Below, piece after piece: positions 37,839 to 45,767 of a stretch of DNA of 64,000 nt. The translations under genes and the position numbers were made by a program. The first letter of the stretch is position 1; each line of letters begins with the position of its first letter. Source of the stretch: JACPPO01 sp965262505 (GTDB taxonomy: Bacteria; Acidobacteriota; Vicinamibacteria; Vicinamibacterales; UBA2999); contig CBDHFM010000030.1 of assembly GCA_965262505.1 (NCBI GenBank), positions 4,960,001 through 5,024,000 of the forward strand, read 5' to 3'. Under the pieces are notes generated by a model. The model made no database searches. It was not told where the DNA came from and was given only the letters and a program-made list of their open reading frames with translations.

Positions 37839-38597
37839 TCAGAGCTCATACCGCAGCGACAGGTGCAGCCCGTGGCTCCGCAACGGGGCCTGGGTCGGCG
37901 CCAGATCGAGCCCCACCAGGTCCCGGCTGCCGTCGAGCCATTCGACCCGGCCCGGGCCGGCACCGGTCTCGATGACACCGGCATCCGTATACCGCCAGGC
38001 GAGATCGAGCGTCGCCCGCTCGCCCCACGACATCCCCAGGCCGGCCGTCAGGTTCCAGATCAACCCCGTCCGGCGGCTGCCCGGCACGAGGGTCCGCGTC
38101 TTCGGGAACGTCATGCGCGTCTCCCCGCTGGCCACGCGGGCCGCCCCGAGGCCACCGCCGACGAAGGGGCTGAACGGGCCGAGCGGGCGCACCCCCACGC
38201 CGGGGAGATCCACATACGCGGCCAGGATCCCGGACAGCGAGGACAGATCCACGGACACGGATTGCTCCCGGTCGGGGGCCAGGAAGTTGGCGCGGCCATC
38301 GAACGTAAATCGCGGCCGGTAGGTCAGCAGGGCCTCCAGCCGCACGGCGGGCACCACGACGTGTCCCAGCCCAAGCTCAAGGCCCGCAACCGTGCCAACG
38401 TCCCCCACCGACCGGAGCGGCGCGCCGTCGTCGCCCACGCCGCAGCCGTACAGCGCGGCCGGGACCAGGCTCGCACAGTCCGCGTCGGTGAAGTGGGTCT
38501 CGGCCGGACGGCTCAGGTCGAGCCCGGCGCGCAGGTAGACGTCTTGCGCGACCGCCAGTCCGGGGAGCAAGGTCGCCGCCGCCGCCATCACCGCCAC
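37839..38597 (-). CDS. outer-membrane beta-barrel (opacity/OmpA-like) protein
   Basis: This 252-residue protein has a hydrophobic signal (MAAAATLLPGLAVAQ). The frame is open upstream (RPPTRVAAQRWHHGV), which would give a better signal n-region but has no good start codon. GTG 38597 is the first acceptable one. Alternating amphipathic strands follow (YLRAGLDLSRPAETHF; FSPFVGGGLGAARV; WNLTAGLGMSWGERATLDLA; WRYTDAGVI), ending LHLSLRYEL, typical of small eight-stranded porin-like proteins. It could be a structural barrel or surface adhesin. It is transcribed just downstream of the Oar-like receptor and may be in the same transcription unit. Confidence 0.75.
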   Translation of the reverse strand: MAVMAAAATLLPGLAVAQDVYLRAGLDLSRPAETHFTDADCASLVPAALYGCGVGDDGAPLRSVGDVGTVAGLELGLGHVVVPAVRLEALLTYRPRFTFDGRANFLAPDREQSVSVDLSSLSGILAAYVDLPGVGVRPLGPFSPFVGGGLGAARVASGETRMTFPKTRTLVPGSRRTGLIWNLTAGLGMSWGERATLDLAWRYTDAGVIETGAGPGRVEWLDGSRDLVGLDLAPTQAPLRSHGLHLSLRYEL

Positions 38598-38779
38598 GGC
38601 CGCGCCTGGAACCCCGTGGTGCCACCGCTGCGCTGCGACCCTCGTCGGGGGCCTCAGTCATTGCGCGAGCGCCTGCACGGTGCGGCGTGGCGTATGGCCC
38701 GGCAAGAGGGGCATGCTGGGCAACGTCGTCATCAGGTCTCGCACAGCCGGGCCATCCCTCATTGTCGGGCACTCGTTGC

Positions 38780-41773
38780 CTAGAAGTTGAGCCGGACGCC
38801 GAGGAACATGCGCCGTGGGGGCGTGAAGCGGATGCCGTCGCCGAAGTCGTTGCCGCCGGCGCCCGCGAGCAGGTCCTGGGTACGGGTGGCGTCCTGGGTG
38901 TCGAACAGGTTGAAGATGTCGGCGAATAGCTCCAGCCGGTAACCGGCGAAGCGGGAGTTATAGAGCAGCCGGATGTCGACGAGGCCGTACGCGGGGTTGC
39001 GGAGGGTGCCGACCGCCTCCGGCGAGAGCCAGCGCCGCGTGATGCCGGCGAAGTCGAACTCCTCGCCCGGGTCCACGCGCACTGGCAGGTTCCGGCCCGA
39101 CGCGCGGAACGTACGGCTGGCGACCGTGCCGGCGTTCCAGCGCCAGTTGCCGCCGACCTGGAAGCCCTGGTCCCAGGTGTACGACGAGCTGAGCTTGAAC
39201 AGATGCGCGATCGAGCCGGGCTGGATCCCCACCTGGTGCGGCGCGCGCGGGTCCAGCCAGAGCACGTCGCCCTGGAAGTCGGCGTTCGAATCCGAGTTGG
39301 TGTTCCCCGTGGCGTCGCCGAAGGTGTAGGCCACCAGCGCCTGCCACTTCTCCCGCAGCCGTTGCCTGAACGTGAATTCCACACCCTGATAGTCCCGCCG
39401 GCCGCCGGCAAGCGTCGCAATGATGAAGTTCGATTCGGGAAAGGCGTCGTAGCCGAAGTAGTCGAGGCCGAGGAACAGCGAGTCGGGATGCTCGACCGGC
39501 CCCGGATAGGTCGTGGTACCGTCGTCACGGAAGGCGTAGAGCGCCAGATCGTAGTCCTCGATGATGTCGCGCGTCCGGCGCCGCGTGTACAGCATCATGA
39601 AGCTGCGCTCTTGGCCGAGATCGGTCTCGTAGCTCACCTGGATGTCGTCGGTCCACGGCGTCTTGGTGGTCGGCGCAAACAGCGCGTCGGCCTGCTGCGG
39701 CCCGCCCCGCACGCGGTACGTCACCCACTGGTCATTGGCGTACACCTGCTCTTCGCGCGTCGACCCGCTGAGGGTGCCGGCAAAGTTGGTCAGGTTGTTG
39801 CGGATCGGGTCGTAGTAGCGGCCGTAGAACGCGCTGATGCGCTGCTGGCCGCGGCCCGACGGGTCGTACGACACGCTGAGGCGCGGCGCCAACGTCCAAT
39901 CGAAGGTAAACACGTTCGTGCCGTCGGTCGCGAAGTGCGCGAACCGCTCGGTGCGCACGCCGAGGTTGAACGACAGGGTGTCCGTCACGGTGAACGTGTC
40001 CTGCACGAACAGGCTGAGACCGTCGGAGCGCGTCTCCTGCACCCCTTGCGCGGTTTGCACCTCCCGGTCGTAGTTGATCGCACCGTGCGGATTACCGACC
40101 GTGCTGGCGAATAAGAGGCTCGCCGCAAGCTCGTCCTGGGTGATCGTGCCGTCGCGGTTCCCGTCGTACAGGCTGTAAAACTCGGGCCGGTTCGGCAACC
40201 CGTCGATGGCCCGGATAAAGCCGCTGTAGTCGCTGCTGTTCGTCGGGTCGAACTGCGTGTTGGTGAAGCGGCCGGCAAGCAGGCTCCCGGCCGTCAACCC
40301 TGCCAGCGCCGGCGACAGCGAGACGTACAACCCGTCGTCGTATCTCGTGTCGCGGTAGTTCGTGTTGCGCATGAACTCGACGCCGCCGTGGATGGCGTGC
40401 CGCCCGGCCTGCACCACCGCGCTCCCCTTGTATCCCGCGGTGTCACGCTGGTCCAGGTCGTCGAGCCCGAACCCACCGAGCTGCTCGTCTTCGAGCGTCC
40501 GCACGTCGGTGTCGCGGAAGACGATACTGTTGCGCGGACCGGGCACGACCGCAAAGTCCGACACCTCCCCGTTGTGCCGGCTGTACGAACCCTCGACGAG
40601 TACGCCGCTGAACAGGCGGTTGTACTTCAAGTGGTAGTTGTTGCCGCCCTGCACGCGGCTCCGGTTGTGCGCGTTCGTCACGTCACGGTCGCGGCTGCCG
40701 CTGATGGCGGTCGGATCGTTCAGGAACGTGACGCTCAGCGTGTCGGTGGTGGTCGGCGCCCAGGTGCCGCGGCCGTAGAACTGATCCTGCGTGTTGTCAA
40801 CGGTGCGGATGACGTCCACGCCGTCCAGGGCGACGACAGTGTCACTGCGCTCCAGACGGCGGTAGCTGCCGAAGAACCATGCCTCGTTGACGACCATCGG
40901 CCCCCCGCCCGTAACGGCCGCGTCGAAGCGCGAGAACGCCAGGTCGGTGGCGGTGCGGTTCTCGGCGACGAGGCCGTCGTTCTGGAAGAAGTAGTTCACC
41001 GAGCCGCTGAACTGGTTGGTCCCGGACTTCGTGATGACGCTGGACAGCAGGCCAGGGGCGCCGACGAACTCGGCGGGGATGCCGCCGGTCAGCACCTGCT
41101 GCTCCTGGATGATCTCGGTGTTCAGGTTGGCGCCAAAGGTGCCGCTCACGCCGTCGGTGACGTTGATCCCGTCGATGTAGTAGAAGTTGTCGCGCGACAC
41201 GCTCGTATTGCCGCCGACGTCGCTGTAGTTGAGTCCCGACTTCGACGCGGGGTTCCCGGGCGATTCCGGGTCGTCCGGAAACACGCCAGGCACCAGCTGC
41301 AGATAGCTCTGGTAGGTCCGGCCCGTCGGGACCGCCTCCGTCAGGGCGAGAGTAATGTCCTCGGCCACCACCGCACTCGTCACGTCGACCACCGGAGACG
41401 CGACGGTCACCACGACGGTATCGGTCACGTTGCCAACCGTCAACGTGACGGCGGTGGACGCCGTCTGACCCGCGCGGACGAGAAAGTCCTCCTGCCGGAT
41501 CGCCTGAAACCCCTGGAGCTCAACGGTGACGACGTAGCGGGCGGACGGATGCAGCGCGGCCAGCTCCGCCAGTCCCCGGGTATCAGTCACCGCGACGCGC
41601 GTCGTCGCGGCATCCTCCGCCGCCGCGGTAACCGTGGCGCCAGGTACCGCCAGACCGTCCTGATCGGTCACGGCAACACGGATGTTCCCCGTCGTGGTGA
41701 CCTGGGCGGGGGCGCGCCCGGGAGTCAACGCCGCCAACAGGGCAACCAGGGTGAATACGCGGCGCACGGTCAC
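38780..41773 (-). CDS. Oar-like TonB-dependent receptor with EF-hand-like loop
   Basis: This 997-residue protein has a signal peptide (LVALLAALTPGRAPAQ). The carboxypeptidase-regulatory domain spans about residues 28-115 (IRVAVTDQDGLAVPGATVTA; ALHPSARYVVTVELQGF). The plug follows (RTYQSYLQLVPGVFPDD; NFYYIDGINVTDGVSGTF; GGIPAEFVGAPGLLSSVITK), then a long barrel ending RRMFLGVRLNF (terminal Phe). An unusual insert FYSLYDGNRDGTITQDELAA carries a canonical EF-hand calcium loop (DGNRDGTITQDE, coordinates 40130-40165). Oar-type receptors are typical of Acidobacteriota. The frame is intact. The putative 3' neighbour is the small barrel protein. Confidence 0.88.
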   Translation of the reverse strand: MTVRRVFTLVALLAALTPGRAPAQVTTTGNIRVAVTDQDGLAVPGATVTAAAEDAATTRVAVTDTRGLAELAALHPSARYVVTVELQGFQAIRQEDFLVRAGQTASTAVTLTVGNVTDTVVVTVASPVVDVTSAVVAEDITLALTEAVPTGRTYQSYLQLVPGVFPDDPESPGNPASKSGLNYSDVGGNTSVSRDNFYYIDGINVTDGVSGTFGANLNTEIIQEQQVLTGGIPAEFVGAPGLLSSVITKSGTNQFSGSVNYFFQNDGLVAENRTATDLAFSRFDAAVTGGGPMVVNEAWFFGSYRRLERSDTVVALDGVDVIRTVDNTQDQFYGRGTWAPTTTDTLSVTFLNDPTAISGSRDRDVTNAHNRSRVQGGNNYHLKYNRLFSGVLVEGSYSRHNGEVSDFAVVPGPRNSIVFRDTDVRTLEDEQLGGFGLDDLDQRDTAGYKGSAVVQAGRHAIHGGVEFMRNTNYRDTRYDDGLYVSLSPALAGLTAGSLLAGRFTNTQFDPTNSSDYSGFIRAIDGLPNRPEFYSLYDGNRDGTITQDELAASLLFASTVGNPHGAINYDREVQTAQGVQETRSDGLSLFVQDTFTVTDTLSFNLGVRTERFAHFATDGTNVFTFDWTLAPRLSVSYDPSGRGQQRISAFYGRYYDPIRNNLTNFAGTLSGSTREEQVYANDQWVTYRVRGGPQQADALFAPTTKTPWTDDIQVSYETDLGQERSFMMLYTRRRTRDIIEDYDLALYAFRDDGTTTYPGPVEHPDSLFLGLDYFGYDAFPESNFIIATLAGGRRDYQGVEFTFRQRLREKWQALVAYTFGDATGNTNSDSNADFQGDVLWLDPRAPHQVGIQPGSIAHLFKLSSSYTWDQGFQVGGNWRWNAGTVASRTFRASGRNLPVRVDPGEEFDFAGITRRWLSPEAVGTLRNPAYGLVDIRLLYNSRFAGYRLELFADIFNLFDTQDATRTQDLLAGAGGNDFGDGIRFTPPRRMFLGVRLNF

Positions 41774-41802
41774 CTACCGGTATCTCTCGTCGAGCAGCGC
41801 CA

Positions 41803-41842
41803 GGGAATGTCCCAGTCGCTGTTGAAATGTGACAGTGGCGGT
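41803..41842 (+). mobile_element. IS256-type terminal-repeat fragment
   Basis: GGGAATGTCCC and CTGTTGAAATGTGACAGTGG match the left end of the IS256 at 59774 (GGGGATGTCCCACTGACTG, then TTGAAAATTGACG). No transposase sequence follows. It sits next to the right copy of the 54-bp direct repeat. Confidence 0.5.
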
Positions 41843-41855
41843 CGCTCGGTTGAGG

Positions 41856-41908
41856 TCACGGTCCAGAGCACTCCGATTCAAGGGGCGAGGACCTTCTCGC
41901 CTTGCTCG
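41856..41908 (+). repeat. 54-bp direct repeat, right copy
   Basis: This is the partner of 37691-37744. Between the two lie exactly two complete genes. See the finding on the 4.1-kb cassette. Confidence 0.7.
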
Positions 41909-42038
41909 CGAAACTGGCTCTGCCATGCGCAGTTTGTTTGGCGAGCGGATGACCAGCTCGAACCGGCTCTTATGGTCGGTCTTCTGGCCGCACAAATCCA
42001 CATTTAGCTTTCTCACGCCTGCAAAGACGTATGGCAGG

Positions 42039-42157
42039 GGCATTGTCAAGTTGACGAAAAGCTCGTCGAGTGACCCCCAAGATACTGGGCTCCAGTCCGT
42101 CGCGAACCAGCCATGCTGGGCACCAAAAGCGGCCGTCAGCCTCAACTTGACAATACC
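42039..42157. repeat. 119-bp MITE with IS6-like inverted ends, copy B
   Basis: The ends GGCATTGTCAAGTTGAC (42039) and, inverted, GGTATTGTCAAGTTGAGG (to 42157) bracket it. It has the same length as copy A at 30062-30180 and similar interior sequence in inverse orientation. It abuts a gene fragment whose 5' end is missing. Confidence 0.75.
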
Positions 42158-42486
42158 CTCAAAATGACGCCCCCGAGGCACCTGTGGTCTCCGTCTTCGT
42201 GGAAGGATCTACCGTGTCGAGTTTCAGCGGGTCTGGGGATACTTGGGGGAGCAGCTTAAGCGGCACGACCGAGCCACAAACAATTGAAGTCATGAAGCAA
42301 TTGCGCCGTTTCTGCCCGGACGTGCGGATCACATTCGACCGAACCACAGCGGACTACCTCATCCTGCATGAGCGCCAAGCGGGCGGGACGTTTGGAGGGA
42401 ACCGCAACAACGTCGCGGCCTTCAAGATTACGTCGCATGCCGCACGGCGGACGGCCGAACCAAGCGAGAGATCATCCGGTGCCTGA
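42158..42486 (+). pseudogene. 5'-truncated gene of unknown function
   Basis: The frame is open from just inside the MITE end (a TGA lies at the boundary) and reads DAPEAPVVSVFVEGSTVSSF, GTTEPQTIEVMKQLRRFCPD, VRITFDRTTADYLILHERQA, then NNVAAFKI and a less family-like tail. The PQT-x-E-hydrophobic-MK-x-x-x-x-x-CP pattern occurs in hypothetical secreted proteins of Acidobacteriota. The missing N-terminus should have carried the export signal, so the gene is probably dead. Confidence 0.45.
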
Positions 42487-42665
42487 AACGTTTCCTCGCT
42501 CGCGAGATCTACCAGCGCGTCATGATCGATTTCCGTGCTCGCCAAATGATCATCCAGGTCGCCTGAACGAGTGTCTAGACATATAGGGGCGTCAGTATCC
42601 TCCACGGTGCCCTCGAGACGCTGCTGGCGCCTGCTGCGCTTTGTCCGTTCTAGACTGAGGGCGTC

Positions 42666-43112
42666 ATGATCGAACAGCGGTTCGTCGACCGGTCGCGGCA
42701 GTTCTTGACGGCCACCTACCTACCCAAGATCGAGGTCGCCGTCGCACGGCTCTCTGACGATGAGATCTGGTGGCGGCCGAACCCGGCGTCAAACGCCATC
42801 GGCCACCTGGAGTTCACACCGGAAGACACACCGACGAAGGCCGACCTGCTCGCCGACCTGTCACGCGCGGTGGCCGACGCCGACGCAGTGCTCGCGCGGC
42901 TCGACTTGGCCACGCTCGAGACGCGCGTGGAGATCCAGGGCTTCACCGTCACGCGCTTCGGGGCCCTTTACCACGTCGTGGAGCACTTTGCCATGCACAC
43001 CGGGCAGATCATCTGGATCGCGAAGGCTCGCACTGGTCGAGACCTTGGCTTCTACGAGATTGAGGGTGGCGTGGCGCGTCTCCGCTGGCCCGGGCAGGCT
43101 GGCGATCCCTGA
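42666..43112 (+). CDS. DinB-family (DUF1572) protein with internal deletion
   Basis: The 148-residue protein begins MIEQRFVDRSRQFLTATYLP, ARLSDDEIWWRPNPASNAIG, then passes straight from GHL to EFTPEDTPTKADLLADLSRA. In family members about 30 residues (the rest of a helix with a metal-binding His and a flexible loop) separate these blocks, so an in-frame deletion is likely. The C-terminal helices with the second His motif (YHVVEHFAMHTGQIIWIAKA) are intact. DinB proteins are metal-binding four-helix bundles, often thiol transferases. The product may be folded but catalytically impaired. Confidence 0.7.
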   Translation: MIEQRFVDRSRQFLTATYLPKIEVAVARLSDDEIWWRPNPASNAIGHLEFTPEDTPTKADLLADLSRAVADADAVLARLDLATLETRVEIQGFTVTRFGALYHVVEHFAMHTGQIIWIAKARTGRDLGFYEIEGGVARLRWPGQAGDP

Positions 43113-43390
43113 GGTCCAACTCCAGCGCCAAGACTCGGCGGCTGAGGGTACAGCCTCGACGGAGCATGTCTGACGGTCAAACTGGATATCGAGGCGCGGC
43201 GCCGAGAGTCCCAACCAACGGGCACCGCGGCCGTTCGAGGCAAGCCGATGGACGCCTGACCGAAGCACGGCGGCTGGATCGATCAACGCACGCCAACGCG
43301 CTCGTCCGCTGGGCCGAAGTGGATCGCACCGCCGCCGTGTATACCATTCCCCGCCCCGCGCATGAAGTGGCAGTGCGATACTGGCAGGCC

Positions 43391-44161
43391 ATGCGTATCG
43401 CAACCTGGAACGTCAACGGCCTGCGGGCGCGCATGGAGTTCATCACGCATTGGCTGAAGAACCGCGGGCCCGACGTGGTGGGCTTGCAGGAAGTGAAGGT
43501 CAGCGACGAGGATTTCCCGCACGCCGACTTCCGGGCCCTCGGGTATCACGCCGTCGTCCACGGCGAGAAGGGCTGGAACGGCGTCGCGGTGCTCAGTCGC
43601 ACACCAGCAGAGGCGGAAATACGGGGGCTGCCAGACCGCGAGAACGACGGAGCGCGTCTACTCCGCGTGCAAGTCTCCGGTCTCCACTTCGCCACGGTGT
43701 ACTGCCCAAACGGCAAGACCCTCAACCATCCCGACTTCCCCCGGAAGCTCGCTTGGCTCGACGCGTTGCGCGACTACCTCGTCGGCCTCGACCGGGATGT
43801 CGCGTTCGTCATTGGTGGGGATTTCAACATCGTCCCGGCGGCACTGGACTGCTGGCAGGGCGCCGCCGACGACGACTCGATCTTCTGCACGACCGAGGAG
43901 CGGTCCCGGTACCGGTCCCTCCTGGATCTGAAGCTCACGGACTTGTTTCGCCACGTGCACCCGGAGGAGCAGAAGTTCTCTTGGTGGGACTACCGGGGTG
44001 GTTCCTTCCATCGCGATCTAGGGCTGCGCATCGATCTGCTGCTGGGTACGCCCACCGTGGTCTCGCGGGTGCGCCGCGTGGAGATCGATCGCGAGTACCG
44101 CAAGAAGAAGGAAGGTCACACTGCGTCTGATCACGCGCCGGTGTTCGCGGATCTAGATTGA
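43391..44161 (+). CDS. xthA: exodeoxyribonuclease III
   Basis: This 256-residue AP endonuclease/3'-5' exonuclease repairs abasic sites. The start at 43391 (MRIATWNVNGLRARMEFITH) is set by the conserved N-terminus; an earlier in-frame start at 43166 would add non-conserved sequence. Motifs: WNVNG, GLQEVKVSDEDFP (metal-binding Glu), NGVAVLSR, VYCPNG (Tyr), GGDFNIVPAALDCW (Asp, Asn), FSWWDYRGGSFHRDLGLRID, and the terminal HTASDHAPVFADLD (Asp-His). All catalytic residues are present. It is a housekeeping gene in a stretch otherwise full of mobile DNA. Confidence 0.95.
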   Translation: MRIATWNVNGLRARMEFITHWLKNRGPDVVGLQEVKVSDEDFPHADFRALGYHAVVHGEKGWNGVAVLSRTPAEAEIRGLPDRENDGARLLRVQVSGLHFATVYCPNGKTLNHPDFPRKLAWLDALRDYLVGLDRDVAFVIGGDFNIVPAALDCWQGAADDDSIFCTTEERSRYRSLLDLKLTDLFRHVHPEEQKFSWWDYRGGSFHRDLGLRIDLLLGTPTVVSRVRRVEIDREYRKKKEGHTASDHAPVFADLD

Positions 44162-44356
44162 TCAGACCAACAAATGGCTCCACCAGCGGCGGGTCCCGCG
44201 CGTGCGGGAAGGCTCGGGCTGTTTCGGCCGCAGCGCCAGATGTCGGCGCAACCGTCGCCGTCGTCTGGGGCTCACGTGGCCGACATCGCTCACCGTCGCG
44301 AGTTCTTGGGCCGCGGTCGGGTGGCGGGGCCCTGGAAACCACCGCTTAGCAGCCAG

Positions 44357-44392
44357 TAAACGATCGATTAACGCCCACTAAACGGCCGATTA
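44357..44392. repeat. two tandem 14-bp palindromes, 22 bp apart
   Basis: TAAACGATCGATTA (44357-44370) and TAAACGGCCGATTA (44379-44392) are near-palindromes of the form TAA-N-CG-NN-CG-N-TTA with centres spaced 22 bp, i.e. two helical turns. They lie between the 3' ends of two convergent genes, so they are unlikely to be a promoter operator; a protein-binding or recombination site is possible. Confidence 0.5.
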
Positions 44393-44454
44393 GCGGTTGG
44401 TCGCCAGCCGACTCGCTCCTCATCAGCCTACTGTTGCCACTCGTCGCTTCAACT

Positions 44455-45009
44455 TCATTGCTTGATACGCGACGTTCTCAATCGACCGTCAGATGCCCGG
44501 TGCACCGTCTCCAGCCCACTAGGTGTCTTTCCGGGTGGCCTGTCATTCCGCAACCAGCGGGCGAGCGCCTTGCCGGGATCAGCGATCTCCTCAAGCGAGC
44601 CGTACCACGCGGCCTCCCAGCCGGTCGCCGGCAGGCCGGTGAACAACATCAGGTTGAGCGGGTACACCTCGCTGTCGGTGCACCGACGAAAATCGTCTCG
44701 GAACAGGAACACCGGCTTCTCCCACGCGATCGCCAGGCCCAGCTCCACCATGACGCCCTCATCCGGCGGACAGCCGTTGACCACCGCGAACAGTCCATCG
44801 GCCGCGCGCACGTCCCGCAGATCGGCCTGCCCAATCTGATACGCCCAGCCCGCACTCGCCCGGTCGATCTGGTTGTTGCGGGCGAACGGCTCCCACACGT
44901 CGGCCCCCATCGACTCCAGCGCCCTCACAAGCTCGTGGAGCGGTCCGCCGCGCTGTTGCGCGGAGAAGCCATAGGGGTTCGCCAAATAGAGGGTTTTCTT
45001 CGTGGTCAT
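44455..45009 (-). CDS. nucleoside 2-deoxyribosyltransferase-family protein
   Basis: The 184-residue protein starts at ATG 45009 (MTTKKTLYLANPYGFSAQQR). It has the family order: LYLANPYGFS for phosphate and ribose contacts; LHELVRALESMGADVWEPFA; IGQADLRDVRAADGLFAVVN; and CPPDEGVMVELGLAIAWEKP with the putative nucleophilic Glu in VELG. It ends FLFRDDFRRCTDSEVYPLNL. These enzymes exchange nucleobases on deoxyribonucleosides; related proteins are sometimes defence effectors or sensors. It is an isolated gene downstream of an integrase remnant on the same strand. Confidence 0.8.
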   Translation of the reverse strand: MTTKKTLYLANPYGFSAQQRGGPLHELVRALESMGADVWEPFARNNQIDRASAGWAYQIGQADLRDVRAADGLFAVVNGCPPDEGVMVELGLAIAWEKPVFLFRDDFRRCTDSEVYPLNLMLFTGLPATGWEAAWYGSLEEIADPGKALARWLRNDRPPGKTPSGLETVHRASDGRLRTSRIKQ

Positions 45010-45251
45010 GTGCACGTGTGCGGTCGTCGGCAACGGCGCCATCATAGAGGCGCCAGCCACGGGTGTCGAGAGAGCCTGTGATCGCGTGTCGCCCCGCTCT
45101 TGCGCGCGATGCCGCTGGCGGTGCCCGGCACGCTCGTGACGGGCATGATGCCGTGCGGGTGTGGTCGCTTGCGCCGACGGGTGGCCCTCGGCCTCCCGAT
45201 GCACCCGTGGCCGGGCCCGGCGCGTGCCCGTGTTCGGCCGCGTCGGCCCCC

Positions 45252-45620
45252 TCAGGCCCGCCGTGACGCGGGGCCGCGTCGTACGAGCCGGAGGGGCGCG
45301 GCGGTGCGCGGGGCGGCGGCGCCGGCCGAGTGCGCGCGCCCGCGGGACGCCTGCGCCTGCTGCGCCAGATAGGCGACCAGCTGGTCGCCAGCGTCGAGGA
45401 GTTCCTGCTCGTGGATGATGTTGTAGCGGTCGAAGATGGCGCGGGTCTTGTGGCCGGTCAGGAGCATGGCGACCCGCTCGGCGACGCTGGCGCGGATGAG
45501 GTTGCGGGCGGCGGTGCGGCGGCAATCATGGAGGAAGCGGGTCGGCACGCCGGCCGCCTGACAGGCGGTGCGCCAGGCCGTGCGCCAGCGGCGGATGGGT
45601 ATGCCGTCGCTGTAGAACAC
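45252..45620 (-). pseudogene. tyrosine integrase C-terminal fragment
   Basis: It contains the C-terminal catalytic core of a phage-type integrase: IPIRRWRTAWRTACQAAGVP, RFLHDCRRTAARNLIRASVA (His-x-x-Arg), VAMLLTGHKTRAIFDRYNII (His and the nucleophilic Tyr). The N-terminal domain and first catalytic Arg are absent. The upstream side stops abruptly at the AT-rich stretch before integrase copy 2, suggesting that the second element inserted into, and cut, this integrase gene. Confidence 0.65.
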
Positions 45621-45621
45621 G

Positions 45622-45767
45622 GTCTATAGTTCGTCCACTAGTGTCCATTGCCATGTATAGAAGACCAATAACTTACTGATTAATAATAACTTATTGCTCA
45701 CATCTACGGTCTACACCGGCTCAGGATGTCTTGTGGAATCTCTCATCATCCCGTATATAATGCATGG
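45622..45767. promoter_or_regulatory. AT-rich leader and candidate promoter of integrase copy 2
   Basis: The AT-rich block (TTACTGATTAATAATAACTT near 45673) resembles the leader of integrase copy 1. On the plus strand TTGTGG (45731-45736) and TATATA (45754-45759) are spaced 17 bp, with the start codon at 45768, so the transcript would be almost leaderless. A TATAAT overlaps at 45756-45761. Confidence 0.35.
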
